DNA of 64,000 nucleotides from Planktosalinus sp963977065 (GTDB lineage: Bacteria > Bacteroidota > Bacteroidia > Flavobacteriales > Flavobacteriaceae): assembly GCA_963977065.1 (NCBI GenBank), contig CAXBNF010000014.1, positions 1-64,000 on the forward strand. Reading direction: 5' to 3'. A program made the position numbers and the translations under genes. Shown here in pieces: positions 25,679 to 35,204 of this stretch (positions are counted from its first letter, which is position 1; each line of letters opens with the position of its first letter). A model generated the notes under the pieces. That model made no database searches, was not told the DNA's origin, and saw only the letters and a list, made by a program, of their open reading frames with translations.

Positions 25679-26305
25679 ATGAGAGTTTTAATTGCAGATG
25701 ATCACGCAATTTTAAGAAAAGGATTGATTGAAATTCTAAACAATTCTTTTCCTGCCCTTGAGTATTTTGAAGCCTCAAATGGACTTGAAGCCTTACAGTT
25801 AAGCAGAAAGCATAATTTTGATTTAATACTCCTCGACATTTCTATGCCCGGGAGAAATGGTCTTGACACATTAAAACAATTAAGAAGTGATGGTAACACG
25901 GCTAAAATTTTGATTTTAAGTGTTCAACCTGAAGATCAATATGCAATACGGGTTTTAAAAGCAGGAGCAAGTGGATTTCTTAACAAGGACAGCGCACCAG
26001 AAGAATTGTTAAATGCAGTGAGAATTGTAATGAATGGAAAAAAATATATTTCAGCTGCAATTGCAGAAAAACTAGCTCAATCTATAGGCACACCCCTTGA
26101 TAAACCACTTTATGAAAATCTTTCAGACAGAGAATTGCAGGTGCTTCAATTTATTGCATCAGGCAAGACTGTTTCAGAAATTGCAAAAGAAATATCGTTA
26201 ACAGTAAATACTATTAGCACATACAGAGCCAGAATTTTAGAAAAACTTCAGCTTAATAGCAATGCAGCAATCACGAGATATGCATTAGATAATAATCTTG
26301 TGTGA
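25679..26305 (+). CDS. NarL/FixJ-family response regulator
   Basis: A 208-aa regulator from the ATG at 25679 (MRVLIADDHAILRKG); an upstream GTG at 25661 would overlap the kinase and is less likely. The receiver domain has the acidic pair D7/D8, the phosphoacceptor D53 (LILLDISMPG) and a conserved Lys near 105. The C-terminal LuxR-type HTH reads LSDRELQVLQFIASG, then SEIAKEISLTVNTISTYRARIL. It is the obvious partner of the HisKA_3 kinase ending 4 bp upstream. Targets unknown. Confidence 0.95.
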   Translation: MRVLIADDHAILRKGLIEILNNSFPALEYFEASNGLEALQLSRKHNFDLILLDISMPGRNGLDTLKQLRSDGNTAKILILSVQPEDQYAIRVLKAGASGFLNKDSAPEELLNAVRIVMNGKKYISAAIAEKLAQSIGTPLDKPLYENLSDRELQVLQFIASGKTVSEIAKEISLTVNTISTYRARILEKLQLNSNAAITRYALDNNLV

Positions 26306-26969
26306 TTTTTTTAAATCTTATTTTATTTAAAAACAACTTTTACTTCTATTTACTTTCCTTCCTTCCTTCCTTCAAAGTTGATAATAATTATTGCATATTT
26401 ATTAAATTCCTACAAGGGAATCAATTATTAAAAAACAAAAACGTCTATTGGGTTAATTTGTAGTATGAATTATGACAACCTATTCACATATTATACTATT
26501 TGTCAAAGTACAAATATGTATGAATTTTACACCATCAAATTTTTTCATATTAATTGTGTTAATAAAGTTCATAAACAGGCTCCTTGTTAGATTAAAATTT
26601 CATCCCCAAAATAGTCTTTAGGAGTCTGTTTTTGCTAATTAAAATTTAATATAAACCGGTTTGCATATATAAAGTATTGATTTTTTAAAAAATTTGAGAA
26701 CACTAAGGTAGTTTTTGATTTTTTTTGATATAGGGAAAAAATTGATATTTGTGCAGCCGGTTTTTTTATTACAATATTTTTCTGAATGAGACCTTCAAAA
26801 GTATCTGCTAAAATTACAGTTTTCATCTTAGTATTTGTATATGCTATGCTTATACTTTTTGTTATCTAAACATCTTGTAGTATTCTTACCTACAACCATA
26901 TTATACTTACAACTATTTTAATACCTTATATTCCTTCCTACATTTGAATCAGAATTTGAAACTCCAAAC
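26306..26969. other. 664-bp intergenic region with a TTCC microsatellite
   Basis: Very AT-rich and without a credible gene; a 63-codon minus-strand frame at 26635-26826 lacks any family features. It holds a tetranucleotide run of four to five TTCC units near 26356-26373 and an imperfect inverted repeat AACAGGCTCC (26574-26583) / GGAGTCTGTT (26621-26630) followed by TTTT. The second could terminate or regulate. Promoters for the receiver gene at 26970 must lie here. Confidence 0.5.
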
Positions 26970-27356
26970 ATGACTTTAAAAGTAGTGTCAATTGACGACT
27001 CAACAACAATAACTACACACTTAAACTATCTTTTCAAAAAACATAATGAGATTGAATGGGTGGGTCATGCATTTGATTTATCTGAAGGAATAAAAATGAT
27101 TAAATCTAAAATGCCAGATGTTATTTTATTGGACATAATGGTAAATGAAGAAAGTGGATTTGAATTACTTCATTATGTTAAACAAAATTATCCAAACATA
27201 AAAGTTTATATGTTGAGTAATTTAAGTGATGAAATCTATATTAAAAAAAGCAGACAACAGGGTGCCTCTCATTTCATTGATAAATCTTATGACTTTGAAT
27301 CCATTTCTTGTTTGTTATTGAAAGATTATCAAGAAAAAAATAATTTGCTTAATTAA
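26970..27356 (+). CDS. Stand-alone response regulator receiver protein
   Basis: A 128-aa single receiver (CheY-like) domain without an output domain: acidic pair D9/D10 (SIDDSTT), phosphoacceptor D55 (VILLDIMVNE), and Lys105 in FIDKSYDF. It is clearly a paralogue of the receiver at 28079 (both have the VDDS/IDDS start, GHA at about 30 and DKSY(D/E)F near the end). Its partner is likely a local PAS kinase, and output must be by protein-protein contact. It stands 31 bp before a PAS-domain gene. Confidence 0.92.
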   Translation: MTLKVVSIDDSTTITTHLNYLFKKHNEIEWVGHAFDLSEGIKMIKSKMPDVILLDIMVNEESGFELLHYVKQNYPNIKVYMLSNLSDEIYIKKSRQQGASHFIDKSYDFESISCLLLKDYQEKNNLLN

Positions 27357-27387
27357 AGAAAACTACTGCTCTAATCACTTTTATAAA

Positions 27388-27975
27388 ATGAATAACACTA
27401 ATTTTTCAGCAGCAACCAAAGAAATGATTGAACACAAACCGCTCTTTAATATTGCGGTTAAAACCTTTGATAAGTCACTTAAAAATGACATAACCAGCTC
27501 TAAATATTATACCAGAGGTAAGAGTGTATTGTTTATTTGTGATTTTGAAGGAAAAATTCTCTCTGTGGGTTCTCCGTTTTCTGATATTGATTGTGAATTT
27601 AAAAATGTATTGGAAAAATCAGTTTTGGACTTTATACATCCGGAAGATATTTATTTTGTTATAGAACATTTGGTGCAATTACTTCAAGAAAAAGACGAAA
27701 GTGTTGTTTTTGAAGCTCGTTTTCTATGTAGAAAAAATCAATATCACTATATAAAATGGCATGTAGGGTACATTTGTGGACTATTTTTTTTCTACCCCAT
27801 AAATATTCCAAACTTGGATTTGATATCATCCCAAAAAAACTTCAAAAAAGGTATTAATAACCTATCAAATCAAACAAATCCAAATACATTCCTTTGGAAA
27901 TTGGAGGTTGAAAAAACTTTGTTTGAATGGGATCAACTTATTAATAAACAAATAAAAAAATGTGTCAATTTATAA
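27388..27975 (+). CDS. PAS-domain protein
   Basis: A 195-aa soluble protein whose middle (about 45-140) is a PAS/PAC-like domain: VLFICDFEGKILSVGSPFSD, then DFIHPEDIYFVIEHL and FEARFLCRKNQYHYIKWHVG. No kinase, HTH or cyclase domain follows. It sits between two paralogous receiver genes on the same strand and may act as a sensor or adaptor for them. The N-terminal 40 and C-terminal 50 residues are unassigned. Confidence 0.75.
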   Translation: MNNTNFSAATKEMIEHKPLFNIAVKTFDKSLKNDITSSKYYTRGKSVLFICDFEGKILSVGSPFSDIDCEFKNVLEKSVLDFIHPEDIYFVIEHLVQLLQEKDESVVFEARFLCRKNQYHYIKWHVGYICGLFFFYPINIPNLDLISSQKNFKKGINNLSNQTNPNTFLWKLEVEKTLFEWDQLINKQIKKCVNL

Positions 27976-28078
27976 AATACTTTTTGTAGTTGCTTATACT
28001 ACAATACATTCATATTATTTACTATTTTTTAACAAGAATAATTCAATGAATTTTAAAAGTTTTAAATGATAAGATTAA

Positions 28079-28441
28079 ATGAAAATAATTTCTGTTGATG
28101 ATTCTGAATCGATATCAATCCATCTAAAAGAGTTGATTGATAAAACAGCCGGCTTTACTTTTTCCGGACATGCATCTACCATTACAGGGGCTTTGGAATT
28201 AATTGAAACTGTTAAACCCGATATTGTATTTTTAGATATTTTTCTTAAAGATGAAAACGGTTTAGGATTGCTGGCGCATTTGAAAGAATATCTACCTAAA
28301 ATTATTGTCATAATGCTTACTAACAATAATGAATTGATTTATAAAAATAAAGCCAAGCAACTGGGAGCTAATTTTTTTCTGGATAAATCATATGAATTTG
28401 ATAAAATTCCGCAACTCCTTAATTCATTGACAAAGAAATAA
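28079..28441 (+). CDS. Stand-alone response regulator receiver protein
   Basis: A 120-aa single receiver domain: acidic pair D7/D8, phosphoacceptor D53 (DIVFLDIFLKDENG), Thr81 of the signalling switch in VIMLTNNNE, and K103 in FLDKSYEF. It is a paralogue of the receiver at 26970 and lies 43 bp before a PAS histidine kinase gene, its likely phosphodonor. No DNA-binding domain is present. Confidence 0.92.
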   Translation: MKIISVDDSESISIHLKELIDKTAGFTFSGHASTITGALELIETVKPDIVFLDIFLKDENGLGLLAHLKEYLPKIIVIMLTNNNELIYKNKAKQLGANFFLDKSYEFDKIPQLLNSLTKK

Positions 28442-28484
28442 AATAAAGACTGTTTATTTTTAAATTATCTCCAAAATTATAATA

Positions 28485-30410
28485 ATGTTTTATCCCCAAA
28501 ATCAAGATTTAAAAGAAAAGCTTGAAATAAATACGAATGGTTTTAAAAAGCAGATAGACATTTTAGTTTTTGATCAAACCAACAATTTACCTCTCATTGA
28601 TACTGCATTAAAAGATTTATCAAATTACCAATTCAATTTGCATAATTCGACTGACAGTGAGGAATTTAAAAGTATAATTAAAACTTTTAAACCTTGTATC
28701 ATAATTTCAGAACTGCATCACAATGAGGCAGATGGCAAAGAAATGCTGAATTACTGTAGAATGGTTTACCCAGATATTCCATACATTATATTTAGTTCTC
28801 ATACCTGTAATAAGTCTGCTTTACACTTTTTAGAACTGGGTGCTGCAGACTTCTTAACAAAAGATAAATTATCGGCACTAGCAGCAACAGTTTTTAAGGC
28901 ATTGAGGCAAAGCTTGGAAAAATGTCAAATCAAAGAGGCTAAAAAGCAACGATGGGAGGATGCTCAACGCTTTAAAGGTTTGATTGAACATTCTTTTGAC
29001 CCTGTTATCACATATAATGACTCTGGTGAAATTACGTATGCAAGCCCTGCCATAGAAAGGGTATTGGGATATAAAGTGGAGGAATTTATAGGTACAAATG
29101 TAGTACAACACATCCATCCGGAAGATATAGTTGAAAGAGAAGGTAAATTCAATAAGCTCATTCAATCTTCCAATAGTTATGCTGCAATCGATGAAGAAAG
29201 GTTGCTTCATAAAGATGGTCACTATATTTGGGTTAGAGCCATTATAAGCGATGGAAGACTCATTCCAGGAATTGAGGGTTTTATGACAAATTTCAGAGAC
29301 ATAACTGAAACAATAAAAAGTAAAAACGCCCTAGAAAAAACACTGAAAGATCTTACAGATTATAAAATAGCACTTGATGAGAGTTCTATTGTTGGAATCA
29401 CAAACCTTAGCGGTAAAATTATCTATGCTAATGATGAGCTTCTTTCAATTTCAAAATTTTCACTAGATGAACTTCTTGGCAGTGATTACAGATTGTTCAA
29501 ATCAAATGAACACCCAACTATTTTTTATTTAAAAATATGGAAAACTATTTCTTCAGGAAAAATATGGAAAGGCGAAATTAAAATGAAAGCTAAGGACGAC
29601 TCATTTTTCTGGATGAACATGACTGTAGTTCCTTTTTTAAATAACAAAAACGAACCCTATCAGTATATTGTAGTTATGAGGGATATTACATTGCGAAAAT
29701 TGAGAACCCTGGAATTGCACAATACAATCGATTTACTTTCAAGTCAAAATAAAAGACTTTTAAATTTCTCCTACATTGTTTCACACAACTTGCGTTCTCA
29801 TACAAGTAATATGCAAAATTTAATAAACTATATAGATGAAACTGATGATGAAGAAGAAAAAATAGAAATGATAGACCATTTAAGAAATGTAACAAATGCA
29901 CTTGATGAAACCATGTATAACCTCAATGAAGTGGTTTCCATTCAGTCTGGTTCTCAAATGAAAATCGAAACCATACATCTTAAATCTTTTGTAAATCAAT
30001 TTTTAATTGTACTTGAAAGCCAAATCGTAAAAACTAAAGCGCACATTGAAATCGAAATAAATGAGAATATTTCTGTAAACTACAACAAGGGTTACCTTGA
30101 AAGTATTATTCATAATTTATTACTCAACTCGATAAAATACAAACATCCAGACCGAAGCCCCTTTATAAAAATTTCAGCCAGAAATGAGAGTATTTATACC
30201 ATTTTGAGTTTTACAGATAATGGTTTGGGAATAGACACTAAAAAGCACAAGGACAAACTGTTTGGAATGTATAAAACATTTCATAACAATAATGATTCCA
30301 GAGGACTGGGCTTATTTATGAGTAAAAATCAAATAGAAGCAATGGGTGGGAAAATTGAAGTTTTTAGTCAAGTGGGTCGAGGCACTACCTTTGAAATTTA
30401 CATAAAGTAA
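28485..30410 (+). CDS. PAS sensor histidine kinase with N-terminal degenerate receiver
   Basis: A 641-aa cytoplasmic kinase. Residues about 23-140 have a receiver fold (DILVFDQT, YIIFSSHT, LGAADFLTKDK with K126) but the phosphoacceptor position reads IISELHH with E76 instead of Asp, and the acidic pair is missing, so it is a pseudo-receiver. Two PAS units follow (FKGLIEHSFDPVITYNDSG; YKIALDESSIVGITNLSG), then an H box SYIVSHNLRSHTSN with H434 and a HATPase_c domain (LLLNSIKYKH, TDNGLGID, SRGLGLFMSK). SHNLRSH is the Bacteroidota-type H box. It is followed 25 bp later by another receiver gene. Confidence 0.92.
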   Translation: MFYPQNQDLKEKLEINTNGFKKQIDILVFDQTNNLPLIDTALKDLSNYQFNLHNSTDSEEFKSIIKTFKPCIIISELHHNEADGKEMLNYCRMVYPDIPYIIFSSHTCNKSALHFLELGAADFLTKDKLSALAATVFKALRQSLEKCQIKEAKKQRWEDAQRFKGLIEHSFDPVITYNDSGEITYASPAIERVLGYKVEEFIGTNVVQHIHPEDIVEREGKFNKLIQSSNSYAAIDEERLLHKDGHYIWVRAIISDGRLIPGIEGFMTNFRDITETIKSKNALEKTLKDLTDYKIALDESSIVGITNLSGKIIYANDELLSISKFSLDELLGSDYRLFKSNEHPTIFYLKIWKTISSGKIWKGEIKMKAKDDSFFWMNMTVVPFLNNKNEPYQYIVVMRDITLRKLRTLELHNTIDLLSSQNKRLLNFSYIVSHNLRSHTSNMQNLINYIDETDDEEEKIEMIDHLRNVTNALDETMYNLNEVVSIQSGSQMKIETIHLKSFVNQFLIVLESQIVKTKAHIEIEINENISVNYNKGYLESIIHNLLLNSIKYKHPDRSPFIKISARNESIYTILSFTDNGLGIDTKKHKDKLFGMYKTFHNNNDSRGLGLFMSKNQIEAMGGKIEVFSQVGRGTTFEIYIK

Positions 30411-30435
30411 AAAAACAAAATTTAAATTTTAAAAA

Positions 30436-30852
30436 ATGATTCCAAAAAAGATATGTATTGTTGACGATGATGATTTGTATAAATTGCTATTAAAAAAAAC
30501 AATACAAAATTTAAAAATAAATACAGAAGTAATCTCATTTTCTAATGGAGAAGAGGCTATTAAAGGGCTTTTTGCGCTCAACTCAAACTCTGAAAATCTT
30601 CCTGATATTATTCTTTTGGATATCAATATGCCTGTAATGGATGGTTGGGAATTCATGGAACATTATCTCGCCCTTAAGCAGAATTTCTTAAAAGAAATGA
30701 CACTCTATATAGCCAGTTCATCCATTGCAAGCCAGGACATCCAGAAATCAAAATCCTTTAATGAAATTTCGGGCTATCTGGTCAAGCCTATTTTTAAGGA
30801 AACAATAAAAAATCTACTTGAAGAAAAAGTTTTTTATTGTAACAAAAAGTGA
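30436..30852 (+). CDS. Stand-alone response regulator receiver protein
   Basis: A 138-aa receiver domain of the Rcp1/CheY-like type: acidic run V9-DDDD (10-13), phosphoacceptor D62 (ILLDINMPVMDGW), and the conserved Lys in GYLVKPIF. It has no output domain. It lies 25 bp after the PAS kinase gene and is the best candidate for receiving phosphate from it. It is not a close copy of the two other receivers in this cluster. Confidence 0.92.
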   Translation: MIPKKICIVDDDDLYKLLLKKTIQNLKINTEVISFSNGEEAIKGLFALNSNSENLPDIILLDINMPVMDGWEFMEHYLALKQNFLKEMTLYIASSSIASQDIQKSKSFNEISGYLVKPIFKETIKNLLEEKVFYCNKK

Positions 30853-30896
30853 AAAATAAAGACACATAGTTAACATCAATCAAAAAAATAAAAACT

Positions 30897-31268
30897 ATGG
30901 AAGTCATCAATCCAAACAACACCATTCCGCTTAGGAAAGACAATCAACTCCTTTTAATCACTCATTTATCACAGCTTCTTACCTATGTAACGGGTTTTGG
31001 GGGTTTATTGGTCCCCATCATCATTTGGGCTGTTAATAAAGATAAAATTGAAGGCTTGGATCAACACGGAAAAGAAATCATCAACTTTCAACTTAGTATG
31101 ATTCTTTTTGCTCTAATTTGCATTCCGCTTATTCTAGCCTTAGGTTTAGGCATTTTGGGACTCATTATACTGGGTATCATATCCTTTGTGTTTCCAATAG
31201 TAAACGGTATAAATGCCAGCAACGGTAACTTTACAAAATATCCTTTTACCATTCGATTTTTACAATAA
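30897..31268 (+). CDS. DUF4870 (Tic20-like) membrane protein
   Basis: A 123-aa protein with three to four hydrophobic helices: HLSQLLTYVTGFGGLLVPIIIW, then a conserved loop WAVNKDKIEGLDQHGKEIINF (here split as KDKIEGLDQHGKE and INFQLS), then ILFALICIPLILALG and LGIISFVFPIVNGI. The loop is the hallmark of DUF4870. Function unknown; an inner-membrane location is expected. A bidirectional terminator follows. Confidence 0.9.
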   Translation: MEVINPNNTIPLRKDNQLLLITHLSQLLTYVTGFGGLLVPIIIWAVNKDKIEGLDQHGKEIINFQLSMILFALICIPLILALGLGILGLIILGIISFVFPIVNGINASNGNFTKYPFTIRFLQ

Positions 31269-31271
31269 AAA

Positions 31272-31299
31272 AAACCGCAATCTTAAAAAGTTGCGGTTT
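31272..31299. terminator. Bidirectional hairpin terminator
   Basis: AAACCGCAA and TTGCGGTTT form a perfect 9-bp stem with a 10-base loop, with A-runs on one side and T on the other. It lies 3 bp after the DUF4870 stop and between it and the convergent dnaN. Confidence 0.75.
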
Positions 31300-31376
31300 A
31301 GACATTGTGAGGTTAAAATACTAACGATTAAAATTCAAACATTTTCAGTTAGTAATATTTTAAAAGATAAATATAA

Positions 31377-32495
31377 TTAATTATTTAACATTACCGGCAT
31401 AACGAGCATAATGATATGTTCACCCTCATCAAGGCCATCAGCCGGTGTAAGAATACCGGCACGATTGGGTAGTGACATTTCTAATGATACTTCATCGCTG
31501 GTTAAATTAGCCAGCATTTCAGTCAAAAAACGTGAATTAAAACCAATCTGCATATCGTCTCCCTGATAACTGCAAGTGAGCCGCTCTTCGGCTTTGTTTG
31601 AATAATCAATATCCTCTGCGGAAACATTCAATTCGGCACCGGCTATTTTTAAACGAATCTGGTGTGTTGATTTGTTTGAAAAAATAGAAACGCGCCGCAC
31701 AGAGCTTAAAAACTGACTTCTGTCAATACTTAATTTATTTGGATTTTCTTTTGGAATGACAGCTTCATAGTTTGGGTATTTTCCATCAATAAGGCGACAA
31801 ACCAGTTCGATGTTATCAAATACAAATTTTGCGTTGGATTCATTGTATTCAATCAATACATCTTCTTCACTTCCCGCAAGAATTGATTTCATTAAGTTCA
31901 AGGGCTTTTTAGGCATAATAAACTCAGCGGTTTCTGAGGCTTTTACATCTTCCCGTGTATATTTTACCAATTTGTGAGCATCTGTTGCCACAAAGTTTAA
32001 ACTTTCAGTTGAAAATTGAAAAAACACCCCACTCATCACCGGTCTTAAATCATCATTTCCACTTGCAAAAATAGTCTTACTAATAGCAGTAGCAAGAATA
32101 TCTGCTTGTATAACAGTACTGCTGGGACTACTTATTTCAATGGCCTTTGGAAACTCTGCTCCATCGGCATAAGCAAGGGCATATTTACCATGATTGGAGC
32201 TTATTTCAATGGTGTGGTTGTCTTCAACAACAAAAGTCAACGGTTGTTCAGGAAAGGTTTTTAAAATATCGAGTAACAATCTGGCAGAAACAGCAATACT
32301 TCCTTTGCTGTCACTTTCAACCTCAAGAACTCCTGAAATGGTAGTCTCGAGGTCTGATGCAGAGACCCGTAAAGAGTCCTTATCCAATTCAAAGAGAAAA
32401 TTTTCAAGAATGGCAAGGGTATTACTCGTGTTGATGATTCCACCTAAAACCTGAAGCTGTTTTAGTAAATAAGAACTGGATACAATAAATTTCAT
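31377..32495 (-). CDS. dnaN: DNA polymerase III subunit beta (sliding clamp)
   Basis: A 372-aa protein of the standard clamp length with three repeated clamp folds and typical segments: MKFIVSSSYLLKQLQVLGG at the start, LENFLFELDKDSLRVSASDLE, DLRPVMSGVFF, VATDAHKLVKY and ILTPADG near the end. It forms the ring that tethers replicative polymerase to DNA. It is convergent with the DUF4870 gene and lies about 180 bp downstream of gldG, an arrangement common in Flavobacteriia. Confidence 0.98.
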   Translation of the reverse strand: MKFIVSSSYLLKQLQVLGGIINTSNTLAILENFLFELDKDSLRVSASDLETTISGVLEVESDSKGSIAVSARLLLDILKTFPEQPLTFVVEDNHTIEISSNHGKYALAYADGAEFPKAIEISSPSSTVIQADILATAISKTIFASGNDDLRPVMSGVFFQFSTESLNFVATDAHKLVKYTREDVKASETAEFIMPKKPLNLMKSILAGSEEDVLIEYNESNAKFVFDNIELVCRLIDGKYPNYEAVIPKENPNKLSIDRSQFLSSVRRVSIFSNKSTHQIRLKIAGAELNVSAEDIDYSNKAEERLTCSYQGDDMQIGFNSRFLTEMLANLTSDEVSLEMSLPNRAGILTPADGLDEGEHIIMLVMPVMLNN

Positions 32496-32677
32496 GTGTC
32501 TTTAATATTTTTTAATTTGGTCACATGTAACATCAAAACAAAGTCACTTCTTTTGAATGTATTGCTTTGTCAAAGATGTTTCATTATTAATTATAAATTT
32601 TAGAACTGTTAAAATTTCAACTACCCACAAATATATTGCAATATGCTTTAAAGCCGAAACAAACTTATTAACAAAAA

Positions 32678-34480
32678 TCAGGTGTACTTTTTCTTTCGAA
32701 CCCACCAAAATAAACCTCCAAAAATTGAGAGCATCGCCAGTGGTAACAATAGATTAAAGGCTTGCCATTTACCGCGTTCTTGAATTGTTTTTTGCTGGTC
32801 AAGAAAGGGGATTACAATTTCTTTGCTTCTTATGTTTATAAGTCCGTTTTCATCAAGCAAGTAATTAACTGTATTAAGAAGAAAATCCTTATTTCCATAA
32901 CGTGTGTTGGTCCATTTGTCAAAGCCTAGCTCAAGGGGTCTGTTACCTTGAAATTGATTTTTAATTACATTTCCATCACTTATTACAACCATTTTTGAAT
33001 TGATACCTTCTTCCTTGTGATCTTTATATTCAAAGGGTTTTATGCGGTTTTTATAAACAGAAGTAAATGCTCCCTCTAAAAGTACAGCAAGAGGCACTTC
33101 ACCGGCAGAAAATAACTGCATGTTTGGCTTTTTTTGAATGACATCAAGATTGGCTCTAATTTCTGTGTCGAGACTTATTTGTGTAGGCATTCCAATAACC
33201 CTGGTTATGGGGGAGGTGGCCAATAAAACGGTTTTTTTAATGTTGTTATCTAGTAAATCAATGGGACTGGCAAAATCAAATTTAACCCCTTCAATATTAT
33301 TAACAATGGGATGGTTTTTTGTACTGGTTGATAACGGACTATAAAACCAGGGGTAGGTGTTAAACTGGCTGTCAGCTTCTGTGCCTGTTGCTAAAACAAT
33401 AGGAGCAGCATACATGTCATTGACTAATACTGGGTTGATTCTTATGCCATAGCGAAAGAAAAAATCTGTCAAATTTAAAGGTTTTCCAAAAGCAAATGTA
33501 GTGCCTGTATTAAATAAACTATCCATTTCCACGGCCACTTTATCTACCAGCCAGAGGCTTTTTCCACCTTGCATAGTATATTGATCCAAAACATATTTTT
33601 CAGCGTCTGTATAGGCTTCTGTGGGTTGTGCAGAAATGATTAGGTCATATTCCTGTATTTCTCTAATTGCTTTTAACGGATTCACAGCAACAGAATCTAA
33701 AGTGAATTTTGCCGTAAAATAAGTCTCTTTTAAGGTGCTTATAAAATCAGCAACATACCGGTCTTGCAATTGGCCATTACCACTTAAAACAGCAATTTTT
33801 TTTGATTTGGGTGTGATTATTTTATTAAAACCATCTGCAAAAGCATATTCGAGGTTTTGAATGGAATTTGTCACGCGTTCTTCAGAAGTAGCTCCCAGTT
33901 TATTTTTAAGTAAGGGCACTTGCACGAGTCGTTCTTCATAACTTATGATTGCCCAGGGATAAACATACTCTTGCGTAAATCGGCCTCCATCCTGAACACT
34001 TACTTCTGCCGGCAGAAGAGATTCTTTCAATTCAGTAATCATTCGGCCAAAATAGTTATAGTAATTTACTTCTTGTATCCATTCTTTTTCAGAAAGTGAT
34101 TTGTTTTCATATTGGGTTCTTTTTGCCTTGAAATTACTTTCTAGACTTGCTAAATTATCCTCCAAACTTTCAATGTATTGTTTCCCTTCAATGAAATCAA
34201 ATTTGACATTTGAATTTTTGGATGCAAATTCTTCAAGTAATTGCCGGGTTTCAGTTTGTAAGCGTCTGAATTCTGCCGGAAAGGTTCCTTCCAATAAAAT
34301 TTCTATGACTACAGGTTTATCTGCCGGCTCAAGAGTTTCAATAGCCGCTTGAGAAAGGGTGTATCTCTTGTCTTGTGTTAGGTCAAATCGTTTGTAGATA
34401 AGGTTGCCAATAAAATTGAGCCCTAAAACCACTAGCAGCAGCCAAAGTATTTTTGTTGTATTGGAGGGTTTTTTAGGCAT
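32678..34480 (-). CDS. gldG: Gliding-motility ABC transporter substrate-binding protein GldG
   Basis: A 600-aa protein with one N-terminal TM (LWLLLVVLGLNFIGNLIY), a large periplasmic GldG domain (KPVVIEILLEGTFPAEFRRL, IAVLSGNGQLQDRYV, SLWLVDKVAVEMDSL, FDFASPIDLLD), and a C-terminal TM (LLLPLAMLSIFGGLFWW) followed by RKKK. Together with GldF and the ATPase GldA it forms an ABC complex required for gliding in some Flavobacteriia. The ATG overlaps the gldF stop by 8 bp, so the two are co-translated. GldA is not in the window. Confidence 0.95.
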   Translation of the reverse strand: MPKKPSNTTKILWLLLVVLGLNFIGNLIYKRFDLTQDKRYTLSQAAIETLEPADKPVVIEILLEGTFPAEFRRLQTETRQLLEEFASKNSNVKFDFIEGKQYIESLEDNLASLESNFKAKRTQYENKSLSEKEWIQEVNYYNYFGRMITELKESLLPAEVSVQDGGRFTQEYVYPWAIISYEERLVQVPLLKNKLGATSEERVTNSIQNLEYAFADGFNKIITPKSKKIAVLSGNGQLQDRYVADFISTLKETYFTAKFTLDSVAVNPLKAIREIQEYDLIISAQPTEAYTDAEKYVLDQYTMQGGKSLWLVDKVAVEMDSLFNTGTTFAFGKPLNLTDFFFRYGIRINPVLVNDMYAAPIVLATGTEADSQFNTYPWFYSPLSTSTKNHPIVNNIEGVKFDFASPIDLLDNNIKKTVLLATSPITRVIGMPTQISLDTEIRANLDVIQKKPNMQLFSAGEVPLAVLLEGAFTSVYKNRIKPFEYKDHKEEGINSKMVVISDGNVIKNQFQGNRPLELGFDKWTNTRYGNKDFLLNTVNYLLDENGLINIRSKEIVIPFLDQQKTIQERGKWQAFNLLLPLAMLSIFGGLFWWVRKKKYT

Positions 34481-35204
34481 TGTCTTTTTGTAGTTTAATT
34501 ACCGTCAATCCTAAAAAGAAGAGTGCCACACTCACAAAATAAACTACATCTCGTGTGTCTAAAACGCCACGTGCTACACTGTCAAAATGAGATTGCATTG
34601 CCAAATTGGATACAAAATAATCATAAGAACCAAACAGATTGTAATTAGCAAGCCCTTCAAACCCATAGTACATAAAGAAGCACAAAAAAACAGCAACGAT
34701 AAAAGCTACAATTTGATTTTCAGAAAGGGTAGAAGCAAAAACACCCATGGAAGTGTATGCTAATATGAGAAAAAAAAGACCCAAGTAAGAGCCCAGAGTG
34801 CTTCCAAAATCCCAGTTTCCCGGTGGGTTACCCAGTTCTGAAATGGTATAGACATACAAAAGTGTTGGCAGTAATGCCAAGAGAATCAAAATCACTGCAC
34901 CGGTATATTTACTTAAAACAATTTCTTTAATTGAAATGGGCTTAGTGAGTAATAATTCTAGGGTTCCCATTCGTTTTTCATCACTAAAACTGCGCATTGT
35001 TACCGCCGGTATTAAAAACAGCAATACCCAGGGTGCAAGCTGAAAAAAGGAGGTCAACTCTGCAAAACCCGCATTTAAAATATTGAAAGGTCCGTCAAAA
35101 AGCCATAAAAATAAACCGTTAATAACTAAAAAAACAGCAATCACCAGATAGCCAATCAGCGAGCCGAAAAAGGAATGAATTTCTCTTTGAATGAGTGCAA
35201 TCAT
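34473..35204 (-). CDS. gldF: Gliding-motility ABC transporter permease GldF
   Basis: A 243-aa inner-membrane permease with six predicted helices; it opens with MIALIQREIHSFFGSLIGYL and includes the ABC2-type segment MRSFSDEKRMGTLELLLTKP, characteristic of GldF-like permeases. It is the first of the two-gene gldF-gldG unit and partners GldG and an ATPase encoded elsewhere. The promoter should lie in the 135-bp gap towards the divergent rfbC. Confidence 0.95.
   Translation of the reverse strand: MIALIQREIHSFFGSLIGYLVIAVFLVINGLFLWLFDGPFNILNAGFAELTSFFQLAPWVLLFLIPAVTMRSFSDEKRMGTLELLLTKPISIKEIVLSKYTGAVILILLALLPTLLYVYTISELGNPPGNWDFGSTLGSYLGLFFLILAYTSMGVFASTLSENQIVAFIVAVFLCFFMYYGFEGLANYNLFGSYDYFVSNLAMQSHFDSVARGVLDTRDVVYFVSVALFFLGLTVIKLQKDNA

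Noticed and set aside
26635..26826. 63-codon minus-strand frame in the long intergenic gap
   Set aside because: No family features or promoter; the composition is that of random AT-rich sequence.
32147..32454. Plus-strand frames of 65 and 86 codons inside dnaN
   Set aside because: Antisense shadows of a fully conserved sliding-clamp gene.
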